A DNA stretch of 38,179 nt from an uncultured Mollicutes bacterium (GTDB lineage Bacteria; Bacillota_I; Bacilli_A; ML615J-28; CAG-313), in the NCBI GenBank assembly GCA_900538885.1, contig UQAI01000008.1, forward strand, positions 1 to 38,179, given 5' to 3'. Below, piece after piece: positions 19,801 to 25,600 of this stretch. A model generated the notes under the pieces. The model was given only the letters and a program-made list of their open reading frames with translations. It did no database searches and had not been told where the DNA came from. The position numbers and the translations under genes were made by a program. Each line of letters opens with the position of its first letter. Position 1 is the first letter of the stretch.

Positions 19801-22351
19801 TGGTTGCTTTTAGAATGATACGAATAATACGTCCTTCATATCCTTCAAATAATTTAGAATCAAAGATTGTGTTAATAATATTTTTAATATCATCAACTTT
19901 TTCATATTTTAATGCTGCAAGACCGTCGCTTGAAACTTTAAATAATCCTAAGTTTTGTGCGCTCTTAAATGCTTGAACAATTTTGATTATTTCTTCAACT
20001 GCTGTTCCTGGACCAATTTCATTGATAATATCTTTGATTAGATGATCATCATCATATTTATCAGTGATTGGAAGTACATACCTATTAACTGCAGGATTTA
20101 ATAATTGCATTGTTAATTCTGAATCTACTAACTCTTCAAGTACACTTACTAAAATATCAACTGCTGCATCATCATTTAGTAATGCATCAATATCAGCTGT
20201 AAAGTTTTTAGCATCAACAGAATCAAGTTTTGCAAGTTCACCAACAAGATCAATTAAATTTTGAATAGTGTGAATTTCACCAATATTTAATTGTTCATTT
20301 TCGTATACATCATTCCAATTAACATTATCAAGAATTGATTTACGATTTTCTGTACCATATTCAGTATAGAATAAATCAGCTTCATCAAATAAGTCAAATT
20401 TCTTGAATGCAGCTAATAATAAATCATTCTTAGTTTGATCGTCACCTAAAATATTTAAAGTAAATACTTTTTGAACTATTACCTTAAGAGCTTCTATTGA
20501 AGCAGGTGATGTTAAATCCATTTCTTTAGGATCAAGGCTTAAAGCATTTAATTGAGAAATAGCAAGTTTACCAATTTCAACTAATGATTTGAAATCAGCT
20601 TTCCACTGTTCTTGAGTGATTGAAGTAAGATTAATGATATCATTGAATTCCTTAAACTCACTATCATCGCTGCCTAAGAATACATCTAATCCTTGTTGTC
20701 CTAGAGGAATAATCACTCTACTAAATAGTGACATATCAACTAGTGTGCCTAGGATATTAACTGTTGACTCAAATTTTTCAACAACAACGTGTTTTGCTAA
20801 ATCTTTCATTTCGGCTCCAGTGATTTCATTCAAATCAGTGTAGCCATATTGTTGGAATATTCCATAGATTTTAGCAAGTGATACTAATTCTTGTTTCCAA
20901 TCAATATCATCAATGTTTAGTACTTTGTCATAATCACCAATGTATGTTTTCAACATATCAAGTTTAACAGCAGTTCTAATAACAATTGGGAAGACTTGAT
21001 TGATGAATTCAGTTTCACCTAGTTTTGCAAGTGCATCCGCAAGAATATTGGCATCAAGTGTTAGGTAATTTAATTCTGCTAATGGGAATAAATCAAGCTT
21101 ATATACTTCCTTAACGGTATCTAAAATTGTTTCAATATCACTATCCCAGTCAATATCACGTAATCTCAAGAAATTAGCTTCTTGGTTTGCGTTTTGTAAT
21201 GCCTCCTTAAGGAATTCAATTTCACCTGCATACTCAATAGCTACAGGCATAACTTCAGGAAGTAACTTGGAATCTTTTAACGCATCAAGAGCTCTTGATA
21301 CTTCTTCATCAGTCCAAGTTCCAACTTCTATATTGCCATTTAATTCATTAACTGCTTTTATGAATACGATTAATTCTTCACGAAGTTTAATGTATTGTTT
21401 TTCAGTTTGAATGTTAGCCATTGAATCGAATAGTAAAGTACTAAAAGAATTGCCAAAGAAGTAAGATGATCCTTCTATAAACTTTCCTAGTCCGCTTTTT
21501 CCATAGTCATCAACAAGATCAAATACCATATCAGTTGTGGTTGTTTCAGATGACACTGTTTGTTTTTCTCCACCACCATCTACAAGGTCTGAGATTAATT
21601 TTCTTGTTTCTGGCGATGCGCTTTTCAAAATTGAGTAAATACCAGAAATTGGTGCGAATAATACAATTAGTAAGAACACACATTTTAAAGCGCCGACAAC
21701 TGCGCCCCAAATACGTTTCTTCGTTTTCTTCTTAGGTGAAATTTCATTTTCACTAAGAGTCACAACTACATCATTGGATTTTTCTGCACCTTGTAAAACT
21801 AGTACAGCATCTTGTGCTTCTTCATCTACTTCATCCTTAACTTCAGGATCAGTGATGCCAGCAGCAGCACGTCTTCTAGCTTTACCTCTTTTAACACCTC
21901 TAATAATTAAGCCAATTATACATGTGATTAATCTAATAATTGGGGTAATTATCACTACCAATAATGTTGCACCTAGCAATAAAACAAAGGTTGCAACGGC
22001 AGAGCAGATGCTATAGATTAGGTTGTAAGTTTCCTTTCCATCTACTAGTAGTGGCGCTAAATTTAGGCCTTCCATTGACTTTAAATATTCAACAATGGTT
22101 TCCCAAAGTGTAGCGTCTGCTGATTCTTCCATATTCAGCATTCCACGAACAAATGATACTAATTCACCACTAATGTTCAATAGAATACCCGAATTACCGA
22201 ATACCAGCCAAGCCAAAACAAGTAGAATTAGAAAGACAACCGTGCACTTAAGTTCTCTTTTTAGACCTACTAAAAAGCCCAAAAGTGCGAATAAGATTAC
22301 TAATGCAAGCAATCCCAAACCTGCAAAAAGTAAAATTTGGTTAAAATCCAT
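4874..22351 (-). CDS. Giant (5825-residue) CvpA-like membrane-anchored repeat protein
   Basis: One open frame of 17,478 bp; function not recognised. Residues 1-240 resemble CvpA: hydrophobic segments at about 5-30, 37-57, 110-150 and 216-240, with basic stretches KRELK (31-35), RGVKRGKARRR (151-161) and KKKTKKR (207-213) after or before them. By the positive-inside rule the charged 151-215 loop is cytoplasmic and everything after 240 is outside. About 5,500 residues of degenerate, probably helical repeats follow. In the regular part (about 1770-3670) the period is 184-197 residues, marked by FGAL, LNVF..RAEW, DFE.LTE..W, DFI.N..Y and VVLP....FG.DK. The C-terminus has no LPXTG motif, transmembrane segment or catalytic domain that I can see. 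GAGGTG lies 8 bases before the ATG, and there is a clear promoter and terminator. A paralogue of 1146 residues lies directly upstream. The gene is surely real; a wall-spanning or surface scaffold role is only a guess. Confidence 0.9.
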   Translation of the reverse strand: MDFNQILLFAGLGLLALVILFALLGFLVGLKRELKCTVVFLILLVLAWLVFGNSGILLNISGELVSFVRGMLNMEESADATLWETIVEYLKSMEGLNLAPLLVDGKETYNLIYSICSAVATFVLLLGATLLVVIITPIIRLITCIIGLIIRGVKRGKARRRAAAGITDPEVKDEVDEEAQDAVLVLQGAEKSNDVVVTLSENEISPKKKTKKRIWGAVVGALKCVFLLIVLFAPISGIYSILKSASPETRKLISDLVDGGGEKQTVSSETTTTDMVFDLVDDYGKSGLGKFIEGSSYFFGNSFSTLLFDSMANIQTEKQYIKLREELIVFIKAVNELNGNIEVGTWTDEEVSRALDALKDSKLLPEVMPVAIEYAGEIEFLKEALQNANQEANFLRLRDIDWDSDIETILDTVKEVYKLDLFPLAELNYLTLDANILADALAKLGETEFINQVFPIVIRTAVKLDMLKTYIGDYDKVLNIDDIDWKQELVSLAKIYGIFQQYGYTDLNEITGAEMKDLAKHVVVEKFESTVNILGTLVDMSLFSRVIIPLGQQGLDVFLGSDDSEFKEFNDIINLTSITQEQWKADFKSLVEIGKLAISQLNALSLDPKEMDLTSPASIEALKVIVQKVFTLNILGDDQTKNDLLLAAFKKFDLFDEADLFYTEYGTENRKSILDNVNWNDVYENEQLNIGEIHTIQNLIDLVGELAKLDSVDAKNFTADIDALLNDDAAVDILVSVLEELVDSELTMQLLNPAVNRYVLPITDKYDDDHLIKDIINEIGPGTAVEEIIKIVQAFKSAQNLGLFKVSSDGLAALKYEKVDDIKNIINTIFDSKLFEGYEGRIIRIILKATNLLDVEKGLLNDIDYTGEQEILISFIDEVTPILTDENFKLVDQEGNLNLDLDYILEPNNFKHIMKGLEIIIGTYDIAYDDDDKAMFTEKGGSNLIVALLPNIYARYGKELVPSDFTELVELLDIENLTGEQLARDIRRLVFIAGQLVEMDIQTLITGGSITYTNKLRNMYNIVDALLEIEMIKPKDSEIFAWVINYAADKFQDVIKLDKVTPEQFEDIKWREEGAIAKDVIRNIIKFLESNKLTSTEELGDFIRNQGYLESSFVTETNANVVIEILRGLVQLKTLECLSPVFFQAVVNQLVEAGTIEDFWNGNITGSQLMEDIRSILTIVEIAVNQLDIITLWKDEFEGNINLPEATPVNEIIDTLFNMNLIKGYESTLVKFAVDKVLPENFPIDIKSIDFNEITDWDVESQMIQTIVTNALTALKDSGFVTVKDVLDFDVNDTDAIKDFATSENSFSLANIVEALSTSQLVGKILDLGFDYALDKAGESLEMNLEFLKDLTDVELREDLSKISNILRSAANHSEVYNLLYPDTTKYNETNVSELVEVAKDALTVIGELNILNKHVEELLSTGVNYALGKVEALSGLAVTAEDFKNVDLSSDMAHMNAILDLAYAILSDNEATTIKAAFDFKDEVLEDLTILINDNNITNAANILKEVAEIGIVNSVLPIALDYGIDKVVEMGYDISFVKNVELTSEQLANDIVRIANIIIDAVNLHAVEIYNNNKPITEGFDEKYITDIVEQLSQINIFRQVKSDWAAFVINFALDKVNIGFEKRYVAADFDNVKWGASKENAKVGLVNLVKAVEEIFFTDGISIDTITDFIEKEKYLEEGMISDAAIDYASLALSNILSMDIINVVLPDAIKFGFDKVEELDIEIIKNLNIDKETLTIDGVDLNINADDLGNIMLKLGSVAKAALNFGALEYLNTKDITDIDLTILSDAITALSEVSVFERQAGEWLALITNVVTDMFNVDLTFEAADFGDVNVAQSVEKLTEMLSGLNEVLKGLELNSLSEILDLAQNFDQEALITRANINDVINSAVNAIQPIFEIEYLQAVLPKVAKFGLDYVPVEFYPVFIVKAINSDEYTGEMMGNDISGILDIVKSVVNLNVIEIVKELLGYDYTPIASINGSELETIVDSFVGLDIVKQFRTDIMALLVNEALEFAPINLGKVYEAKDFEGINWSEDKASAKQAVSSLAAVINEALADGISKENVLNLIDRVKEKDYSIVSESLIRNALTFVQHVVEMNVIGVVLPDVIKFGFDKVESLNIAFIKNIKFDKENLTIDTVDLNISSKDLGNLVEKLADVAVALYNFGALEYLETKDITNIDLTILSDAIVALSEVSVFERQAGEWLALITNVVTDMFNVDLTFEAADFGDVNVAQSVEKLTEVLKRGNNLLAQEIDGTQLNSLSNIMEIVRQYASTPLDLTTLDNFKELAKAVTAMVRPIFEIEYLQTVLPKVTKFGLDYVPLEYYPAFILKALNSGTLTGEMMTSDIITILDIIDEAIDMDANVIYNKVTAKDYDFELKLDKVVNIISKIETINVLTISYKDWAAIACNVVANIMKVDREVSVDDFAYMTDEMWSADFEALREIIRNIDSLIKDNNFDTVQNILDFITNKEYLDNPAQYIHSDNAYAIIDIIEKVFGFNVLDSILTKVASYALTTYVIGHTNLPDVEFIRDAIQRKDYVGKDMKEDVQLLLGVLRNVVAFGALDYYCYNSIEEINLELLAEAVESLENLKVYAISKEQCLTVVLNEVYKMLQLDEEVGLITSAQAEGLFTNLAVVIRDLAEVLDNAHIVSTNDIVDFINNKEYMNGDYYNEPTLNSITKTLTDLTNISLLEVVSPALARWGMQKLNIEGLEFLVDAFDNKLFSGSELLSDIRIVVSIIQNLIDFGVSDVIFNIELKSINSIYLENIVDAIYNLNVYMKLKADWLGYGLGMALKAINVEVSAQDFEGILSDQEAFKEAIRNACSLAENLNIRCISDVSAFLNDEAYYDKQTYNNTNLQYVQNILVELVGTNIVKVIFPQLIDYAIDMADDMKIDVSFISGSYTNADLAESDIPALINIVKYARDFGALQFAKEQDITDINVEYIKSIIAELENVKLFTLFRAEWLALGLNYVTPMMEFEVTANEFSQFTEEDWLHDNKLLQAIVDVIGEILENNNLTSYKQILDYVQNDLRDELLTEKIINEVNIDSVGKLLTNALAIKVLETLFPNILSFGITKADELGFDVSFLDGTLTCEILKNDVDNLVAIAKAALDFGALEIYNTKTIDKIDLSYVVTILEQLDTLETLNIARAEWFALGINKAFEMLSIGDTVTAEELNTLAIDNDIKVLIQVVKDADTVLKDLHLETYGDIKDFINSKGYTNAELINDKVLTDIVNMVDDLINLSLLKVVLPIVAEWGLDQVNMEKLEFLDDAFTNHMFTGDELVADLRTVVRVLRDAIAFGAADLITDTPLQTIESSYLEDIIMAVEDLNVFNKLRAEWMGFGFGMLSGMIGTEITATDFEGLTEANWLQDNQALRDAVKTICELAEKLDIRCLTDAMNFIGNEKYLELEVVSDENLNLVERVITKVLGTHIVEAVYPYFLEFGTDKLDAMGYDITFINGVYTSNLLVEDISTLVRMAKSARDFGALDYIKKNDISPLELSYVRDVVSELENLNLFTVDRANWVSFGLNYVTPMLNFNVSAADFEDLTEAQWKADNVTLQNIVMSLDKVLYEMQLSSVNEVIEYVMLNLYVDGHNFTDGMFDGLGETLEQVASLNVLEVIFPNILVFAIDKTAEFNLDIEFLNGEMTLSHVKADAKGLLEIAKAAYNFGVLDMIWGRLPETLNLGYVDTVLTILGNLETFKIDEAKWTAAVINCGLTYANFIDCVSDTDFADVDWDRENVTLREVVENARIVLNMTNTTKTEKLVELINRLTKGRFNNELLEVSTLVQIIDTVDSAVRSQIVEVLIPIFAQFGMDKAVDMGYDLRFLLDNASDEELVEDIRSVLSATRDLAEFNAVKIWLKGEVINYDQMSLVYSAITKLTSLNVFDEQGNQVVEFVCDLLEIDTAFLSDGTVIISQEGEQIVNIIKELVVVAQVYDLYTIEDFTDFVNFAQKDSWSTIRDGFDEILLAAANILEIIAHDNLVSLAAFTVAEKYLAFDKYQGLVDIYNIYPEFEYLSSDLLNISVALRSVSSLHIAKAIDGEIDYPFDNDEISYIILILTNLHYFNLDGRMAQILNRLDYLFPSIGFDQINGDNIDLDSDGLNLSKIYELFRQIASREDFPIKNRADVENGIKLDIKYFFIKSIFDKEMDMVDLYMDTTIYKETGPLILLVLVPLLKNAAPDYWDALDLDNYDIDKINNDVPLFKSIFETIMNRDPKAIANGTLDFAGLDADVNAIIDDLMKLELLNGHMNDLVELLLRDFVYGKKLGDVIIEPDTFNVADVEFRADASVLKEIVVKVFEVMKAENINSLQDFRKYSENFNYRQTIKNEEVLKGASDILELLSTMTLVQFNIKQIYITYAVPQLEKRELLEYVDYRDATNEEMIADLSVLASIIRTAAPLGIGEIIDGGDINYDQATEVQTILSLAGTLNYIKYNANALIEKLGTKVESIIAYGASYDTLDIANDLELLGQAYAVVAYILDTGFAYRNINELKAMDIKTVVKFAYENAAVIANAVDYLAQMSIVPYILPAVVEKGMDKLQGVLANVFSCIDPYSLTISELAHDTIIISELLHNAVDANIFAYLRFESAEIPASSAINGMIQNIYDMYLFEGHYSEMITTLLNEGQVDTTNIDLSAVDYDNEINYLQAVVTEIISMINEYGIKRYEEVKPELESYKKVLENKDKEELARRIRNALNRINVEHLVNIVEIIDESTIIDQLVIPLYNLVFDKAMPERIKQYLDITGYETSDVESDTHLFALGLRSLYESGIHKEVLNNVHVGDGCVPYLQDAVRYFAQLRILDMKKQDLVGLVGELINKDLSDLDISSVDLAYDADIIINVMDDIYKAYSGTNRGRMQFSMLGDTETMTAIINIYAALLDTQLGRIAIPYVAHKSVSNAPAYDNQFKNQILSLCDDTVDALYALLAMGAFSNNGIDFTDKALTDRVFNVVYRNFTLGEYQKYFDRFVANAYVYGVIPLNHSILSNANEINAIRSIQNAIKTFSNKYSSKLKNIDAALIQDQAFEDDVTNLFKELLQSDFIAQIFMSVMNGTSQVLTEGCGKIALFEGMTNEEFVNVALPEIFDIMGYALDLRDESNNGFNYKNTEAISKLVHVIVDSRIMGGHIDELLTAVLKSGLQINIDKQELIDANIDYKQEADYLERFLQKIDAQLQVVDLKDSNSVLSNDFLRDASIAGRELVDSKVLKVIIKPLMNKVINKIGTTNDTFNFMINALNDPNYTNEDAMSDYVKVLNIIDEAVEINFFDTIDYKNLSGHIGTLLNNLFSMNAVKGSEEEVMRTILNKLTFVDTTDIDLSNVTDWDAEFALFVEMIEALAEVCADDAFDIDNVTTETLKVKSVQTKFVAYVDSASKSHVGRELFKKLYREKVYDNLSEDQQKVANFDEIEPEKWAKEVEEIFELFNVIGAENFDARKIKASEALTVYDILFGLNGKDGIEGIKNDKITWLEKFITYIPTAGDGSFGVDMSLINDGNVDAEIESIRAIIVELTTYVVDPDQNPVTSVEYRDIITSKDYEQLGTTLITLGHSIIMRNILLGMIGDSITNNSDDSALFNLKKLTTDEFWYQYDNKAYDESFWDDEEFMTLAILIASANAYDIKVNCDITTMNLGNDYPNVKEYNNVRGGNASSTEAFPSQLNGSNNVGLRQFLQLINVSKVFGLSSFDGEDGIIADVFAEKGIETPERSFGTVTDWDEEIIDLTDAIKVLRDKGLLGEGASISAAMREMNDEALDTFLRQLIKSEIMRPTVAGYVHKALIVIMRSFSGGYITEEQAVDLIEKNYIWLHKQAKKEFPLASEEEYDAQISKIVLLMKDPTSLLE
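10950..12620 (-). repeat. Higher-order repeat copy 2 (three units, about 1.67 kb)
   Basis: The block carrying IRC/TD, GLNYVTPM and FPNIL landmarks matches, unit for unit, the block at about 12620-14290. Two anchors are exactly 1,671 bp apart: ggtgttacataattta at 11766 and 13437, and gcatcttatat at 12187 and 13858. Boundaries are approximate, and the third unit (around 10950-11500) is the most diverged. Confidence 0.6.
12620..14290 (-). repeat. Higher-order repeat copy 1 (three units, about 1.67 kb)
   Basis: Partner of the block at about 10950-12620. Its first unit carries the EFLVDAF / GMALKAIN / RCISD series, which pairs with EFLDDAF / GMLSGMIG / RCLTD in the other copy. The second carries GLNYVTPMMEF, pairing with GLNYVTPMLNF. 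The third carries LFPNILSFG, pairing with IFPNILVFA. The one-to-one order shows duplication of a three-unit block, not only of single units. Ends are approximate. Confidence 0.6.
15632..15788 (-). repeat. 157-bp perfect repeat, copy 2
   Basis: Identical by eye over all 157 bases to 16817-16973 (offset 1,185 bp = 395 codons). It encodes residues about 2189-2240 of the giant protein, including RQAGEWLALI and FEAADFGDVNV. Strong but imperfect similarity continues on both sides. Confidence 0.9.
16817..16973 (-). repeat. 157-bp perfect repeat, copy 1
   Basis: Identical by eye to 15632-15788. It encodes residues about 1794-1845 of the giant protein. Identity including third codon positions, in an array whose other units are strongly diverged, indicates recent duplication or gene conversion. 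Confidence 0.9.
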
Positions 22352-22388
22352 AATAATTCACCTCTTTTATTTATGACTTTACTTACTT

Positions 22389-22417
22389 ATTGTATCAAAA
22401 ATTCTATTTTTTTGCAA
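22389..22417 (-). promoter_or_regulatory. Promoter of the giant gene
   Basis: Minus-strand -35 TTGCAA (22412-22417), 17-bp spacer and -10 TACAAT (22389-22394), 37 bp upstream of the ATG. It gives a short leader containing AAGTAAGTAAAGT and then the ribosome binding site AGAGGTGA. Confidence 0.65.
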
Positions 22418-22623
22418 GTAATTATTCTTACTTTAGATAGATTTTACTTATTTTTTTTGATTTTTATTTTTATTTCATTTGAACCTTTAAGCTAATTTTG
22501 ACATTAGGTAGGAAATATTCGTAAGTTAAGTAAGTAAGTTTTAACTCTTATTTATTGTATTATCCACTATTTTTATTTATTCCATACCCCCATAAACTAA
22601 TCCTCTTTAGATTATTCAAGCAA
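22395..22623. other. Non-coding gap with AAGTAAG-like words between the two paralogous genes
   Basis: No open frame or RNA gene is visible here. The stretch is very AT-rich and holds repeated AAGTAAG-type words. On the plus strand 22521-22540 reads gtaagttaagtaagtaagtt, while the opposite orientation (cttacttt and similar) occurs at 22376-22390, 22427-22434 and 22445-22450, flanking the giant-gene promoter. They may be protein binding sites or only low-complexity sequence. Confidence 0.4.
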
Positions 22624-22652
22624 CCAAAAAAAGAGCTAGTTTTCTAGCTCTT
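22624..22652 (-). terminator. Intrinsic terminator of the 1146-residue CvpA-like gene
   Basis: Minus-strand perfect 9-bp stem AAGAGCTAG / CTAGCTCTT (arms 22644-22652 and 22631-22639) with loop AAAA and a TTTTTGG tail, 8 bases past the stop codon. It separates this gene from the giant gene. Confidence 0.85.
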
Positions 22653-22660
22653 TCATTTAC

Positions 22661-25600
22661 TTATATAATACCAAGTTCTTGTAATAAGTGTTTTGCAACT
22701 TCTGATTTTTCTACTTTTTCTCGTAGTTCAGGTTCGTTTACAATATTAAAGTTTTCACGATCACTATTGTATTTGTTGTATACATCTTCGATGATTTGGC
22801 CTTCATTTTCAAAATTAATTGTATCAAAATCAGCTGTTATTTTATTATCAACAAATGCGTTTAAGGTATCTTTAGTTATTTCGTCGTTATTTAAATTTTT
22901 AACTGCTTCTATTGATTTTTTGATTTTGGCGTCTTCGTTTTCAATACTGTCTAGTGCATGTTTAATGTCAATTAATTTTCCAACACTTTCGGCATTATCT
23001 TTTAATATTTGACGACTTGTGAAATCGTATTTGTAATTACCATTTTCGTCTTTTGGGTTAATATTCAAGTGGAACTGGCCTAACATTAGCATCAAGATTT
23101 CACCAAGGGTTTTACTTGCTATAACGGAAGTACTTGCTATTAACATTACATTTTTTACGCTAGTACCATCTACTGCATCATATGTGCTTGAATCATATAA
23201 TATTTCATCACATATATCTAAGACTTCAAATATGCCTTTTACTTCATTGGCCCAAGTATTTAAGCGAATTTCTTGCATGTCTTCATCGGTAAGTAGAATT
23301 ATATATCCTGCATTTAAAGCCATACTCATAATCATATCTTTTAGATGTGGACTAAAAATAGTTGATGAATCAAGTGCCTCAAATAATGCTGTTAAATTTG
23401 TTTGAGTTGTTTCGTTTCGTTCTTTCATTAATGTATTGAAATCTATTTCATTGATATTTCCAAACTTCATGATTGCTTTAAATATTTCTATTAAATGTGA
23501 TGGTTCTTTTTCCCAGTCGATACTATTATCATATGGATCTAGGGTAATATTCATATTTGTTAGTGTTTCTGTAAGATTTAATTCATTCATAATATAGTTA
23601 AAGATTTCAGGTTCTTTTCCTTTTGTTACGATAGAATCAAAGATTTTTGTAATTAATACTTCTATTGTTTCTTCATCAATATTTAATTCTTCTTTATTGG
23701 TGATGTTGGTTTTTTTAACTAAATCTATAATATCAAGTAAGTTAGAAATTTCTACTTTAAATTCTTCAATGGTTGTATTTTCTAAAGCTCTTAGATTGAA
23801 AAGATTTGTTATATCTGTATATTCAGTTTCTGAAACCATTTTATCGATCATATCAAATATGGCTGTACCAAAAATGTCAGAATCTCGTAAAGCAGTGAGT
23901 AATCTTACAATTTTAGGGTTAGTGCTTTCATCTTTTGAAGCGATAATTTGATTAAAGTCGATTGATGTAATATCGCCAAAAGCAAGGATTGATTTGAAAA
24001 TTTCTATTAACTTAGTTGGTTCAGTTTTCCAATCAACATCTTCTAGATTTAGGACTGTTCCCATCTCTTGAAGTTTAGCATTGATATTTGTTTTATCTAA
24101 TAAGTAGTTTACAATTTCGCTTTCTTTACCTTTAACAAGGATTGAGGCAAAAATTCGATTGATTAATAATTCAACGTTTTCTTCTGTTAAATTTAATTCT
24201 TTTTCTTCATCTAAAATATTTGTTTCGATAATTGTATCTAGGATTTGTAATAAACCTATTAATTCTTGATAGAATTCTTGAGACGATACATTTTTAATAT
24301 TATCAATGTTAAGTAGATTCATTATTTCTTTAATATTACTTGTTTCTGAATCACTTGTGAAGGCTTCTAATAAGTTTATACTAACTAATCTAAATATATT
24401 AGATTTTGATATTTCTTTAATTACACTATCATACATATATTCATTGGACGCATTTTTAAGTACTACTGTTTCTATAGAGAAGTTATCAAAATCTTTTGCT
24501 TCTTTAGGAAGTAGCATTATTTCTTTAACTATCTTACCGATTATTTTTCCTTCTTCTTGCCAGTCAGGATTTAAGCCTTTAAATAATACTTCATATGACA
24601 ATTTATCTTGTTTTGCTTTGGTTAAGGCAAATTTAATAATTGTTTTTTCATTTCCTTTTACTATTGATAATTCAAACAATCCATCAATTGCTTCTTCTAA
24701 AGTGCTTGCGGCTATATCAGTACCCGTTATGAACTCACATTCATTAAAGATATAATTGTGTAAGTTATTGTTTTTCGCTAACTTTTGGTAAATAGCTAAG
24801 ACGCTTGATACATCTGTTTTAATACAAATTTCTAATTTTTCGGGTGATAAAACCACATTCATTTCTTTAGTTGGATCATCAACTAGTTCTATTAATTTTT
24901 CACTCAATTTAGGTAGTGCATAGTTGACAATTGTTGAAGATGTCATTAGTACATTTAGTACTTTATTACTACTTGTGACAAGTGACTCTTCTAATAATAA
25001 ATCTTCTAAGTGATTAACATTCAATCTCAAACCTACTAGTATATCAAGTGATTCATTTAAAGCTTTTATTAAGATATCAGCTTCCTTACTAGCATCCATA
25101 TTGGTAATTGCATCTAACAAGACAGCATCTTTTGATTCTTTTTCCATCTCAACTATTAGTTTTTCTTTCATTGCTGGCGCTAAAAGTTTAAGAAGTTTGG
25201 TTTTACCTATTGTGTTATGAAGTATTTTTACATCATCTTTAGTTAGTTTTTCAAATGATATTACATCTTCACTTATTTCCATTCTTGAAACAATTTTAAG
25301 TGTTGCGTGGATGTTACCATATTCTTTTATAATATTGTAACTACCTGTTGAGGTTTTTACTTTCAAAATTGTACCAAGATATTTAGCCGGAATGCTTAAA
25401 TCTGTATCTTTATCTTTAGTAACTGTAAATGTTTTATAGGCAATTGAACCATTTAGTTTTTCACTTAATTCTTCTAAACTAAAGTCTTCTTCACTAACTG
25501 TGGTTTGCGAATCATCTTTTTTTGTCATTTCATTAATAATTGCATAATCTTTAATTCCCGTTTGTGCAACATTTATGATTCCATAAATAGGGAAAAACAA

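Noticed and set aside
24306..24755. 149-codon plus-strand frame
   Set aside because: Shadow of the 1146-residue CvpA-like gene; no ribosome binding site, promoter or recognisable motif.
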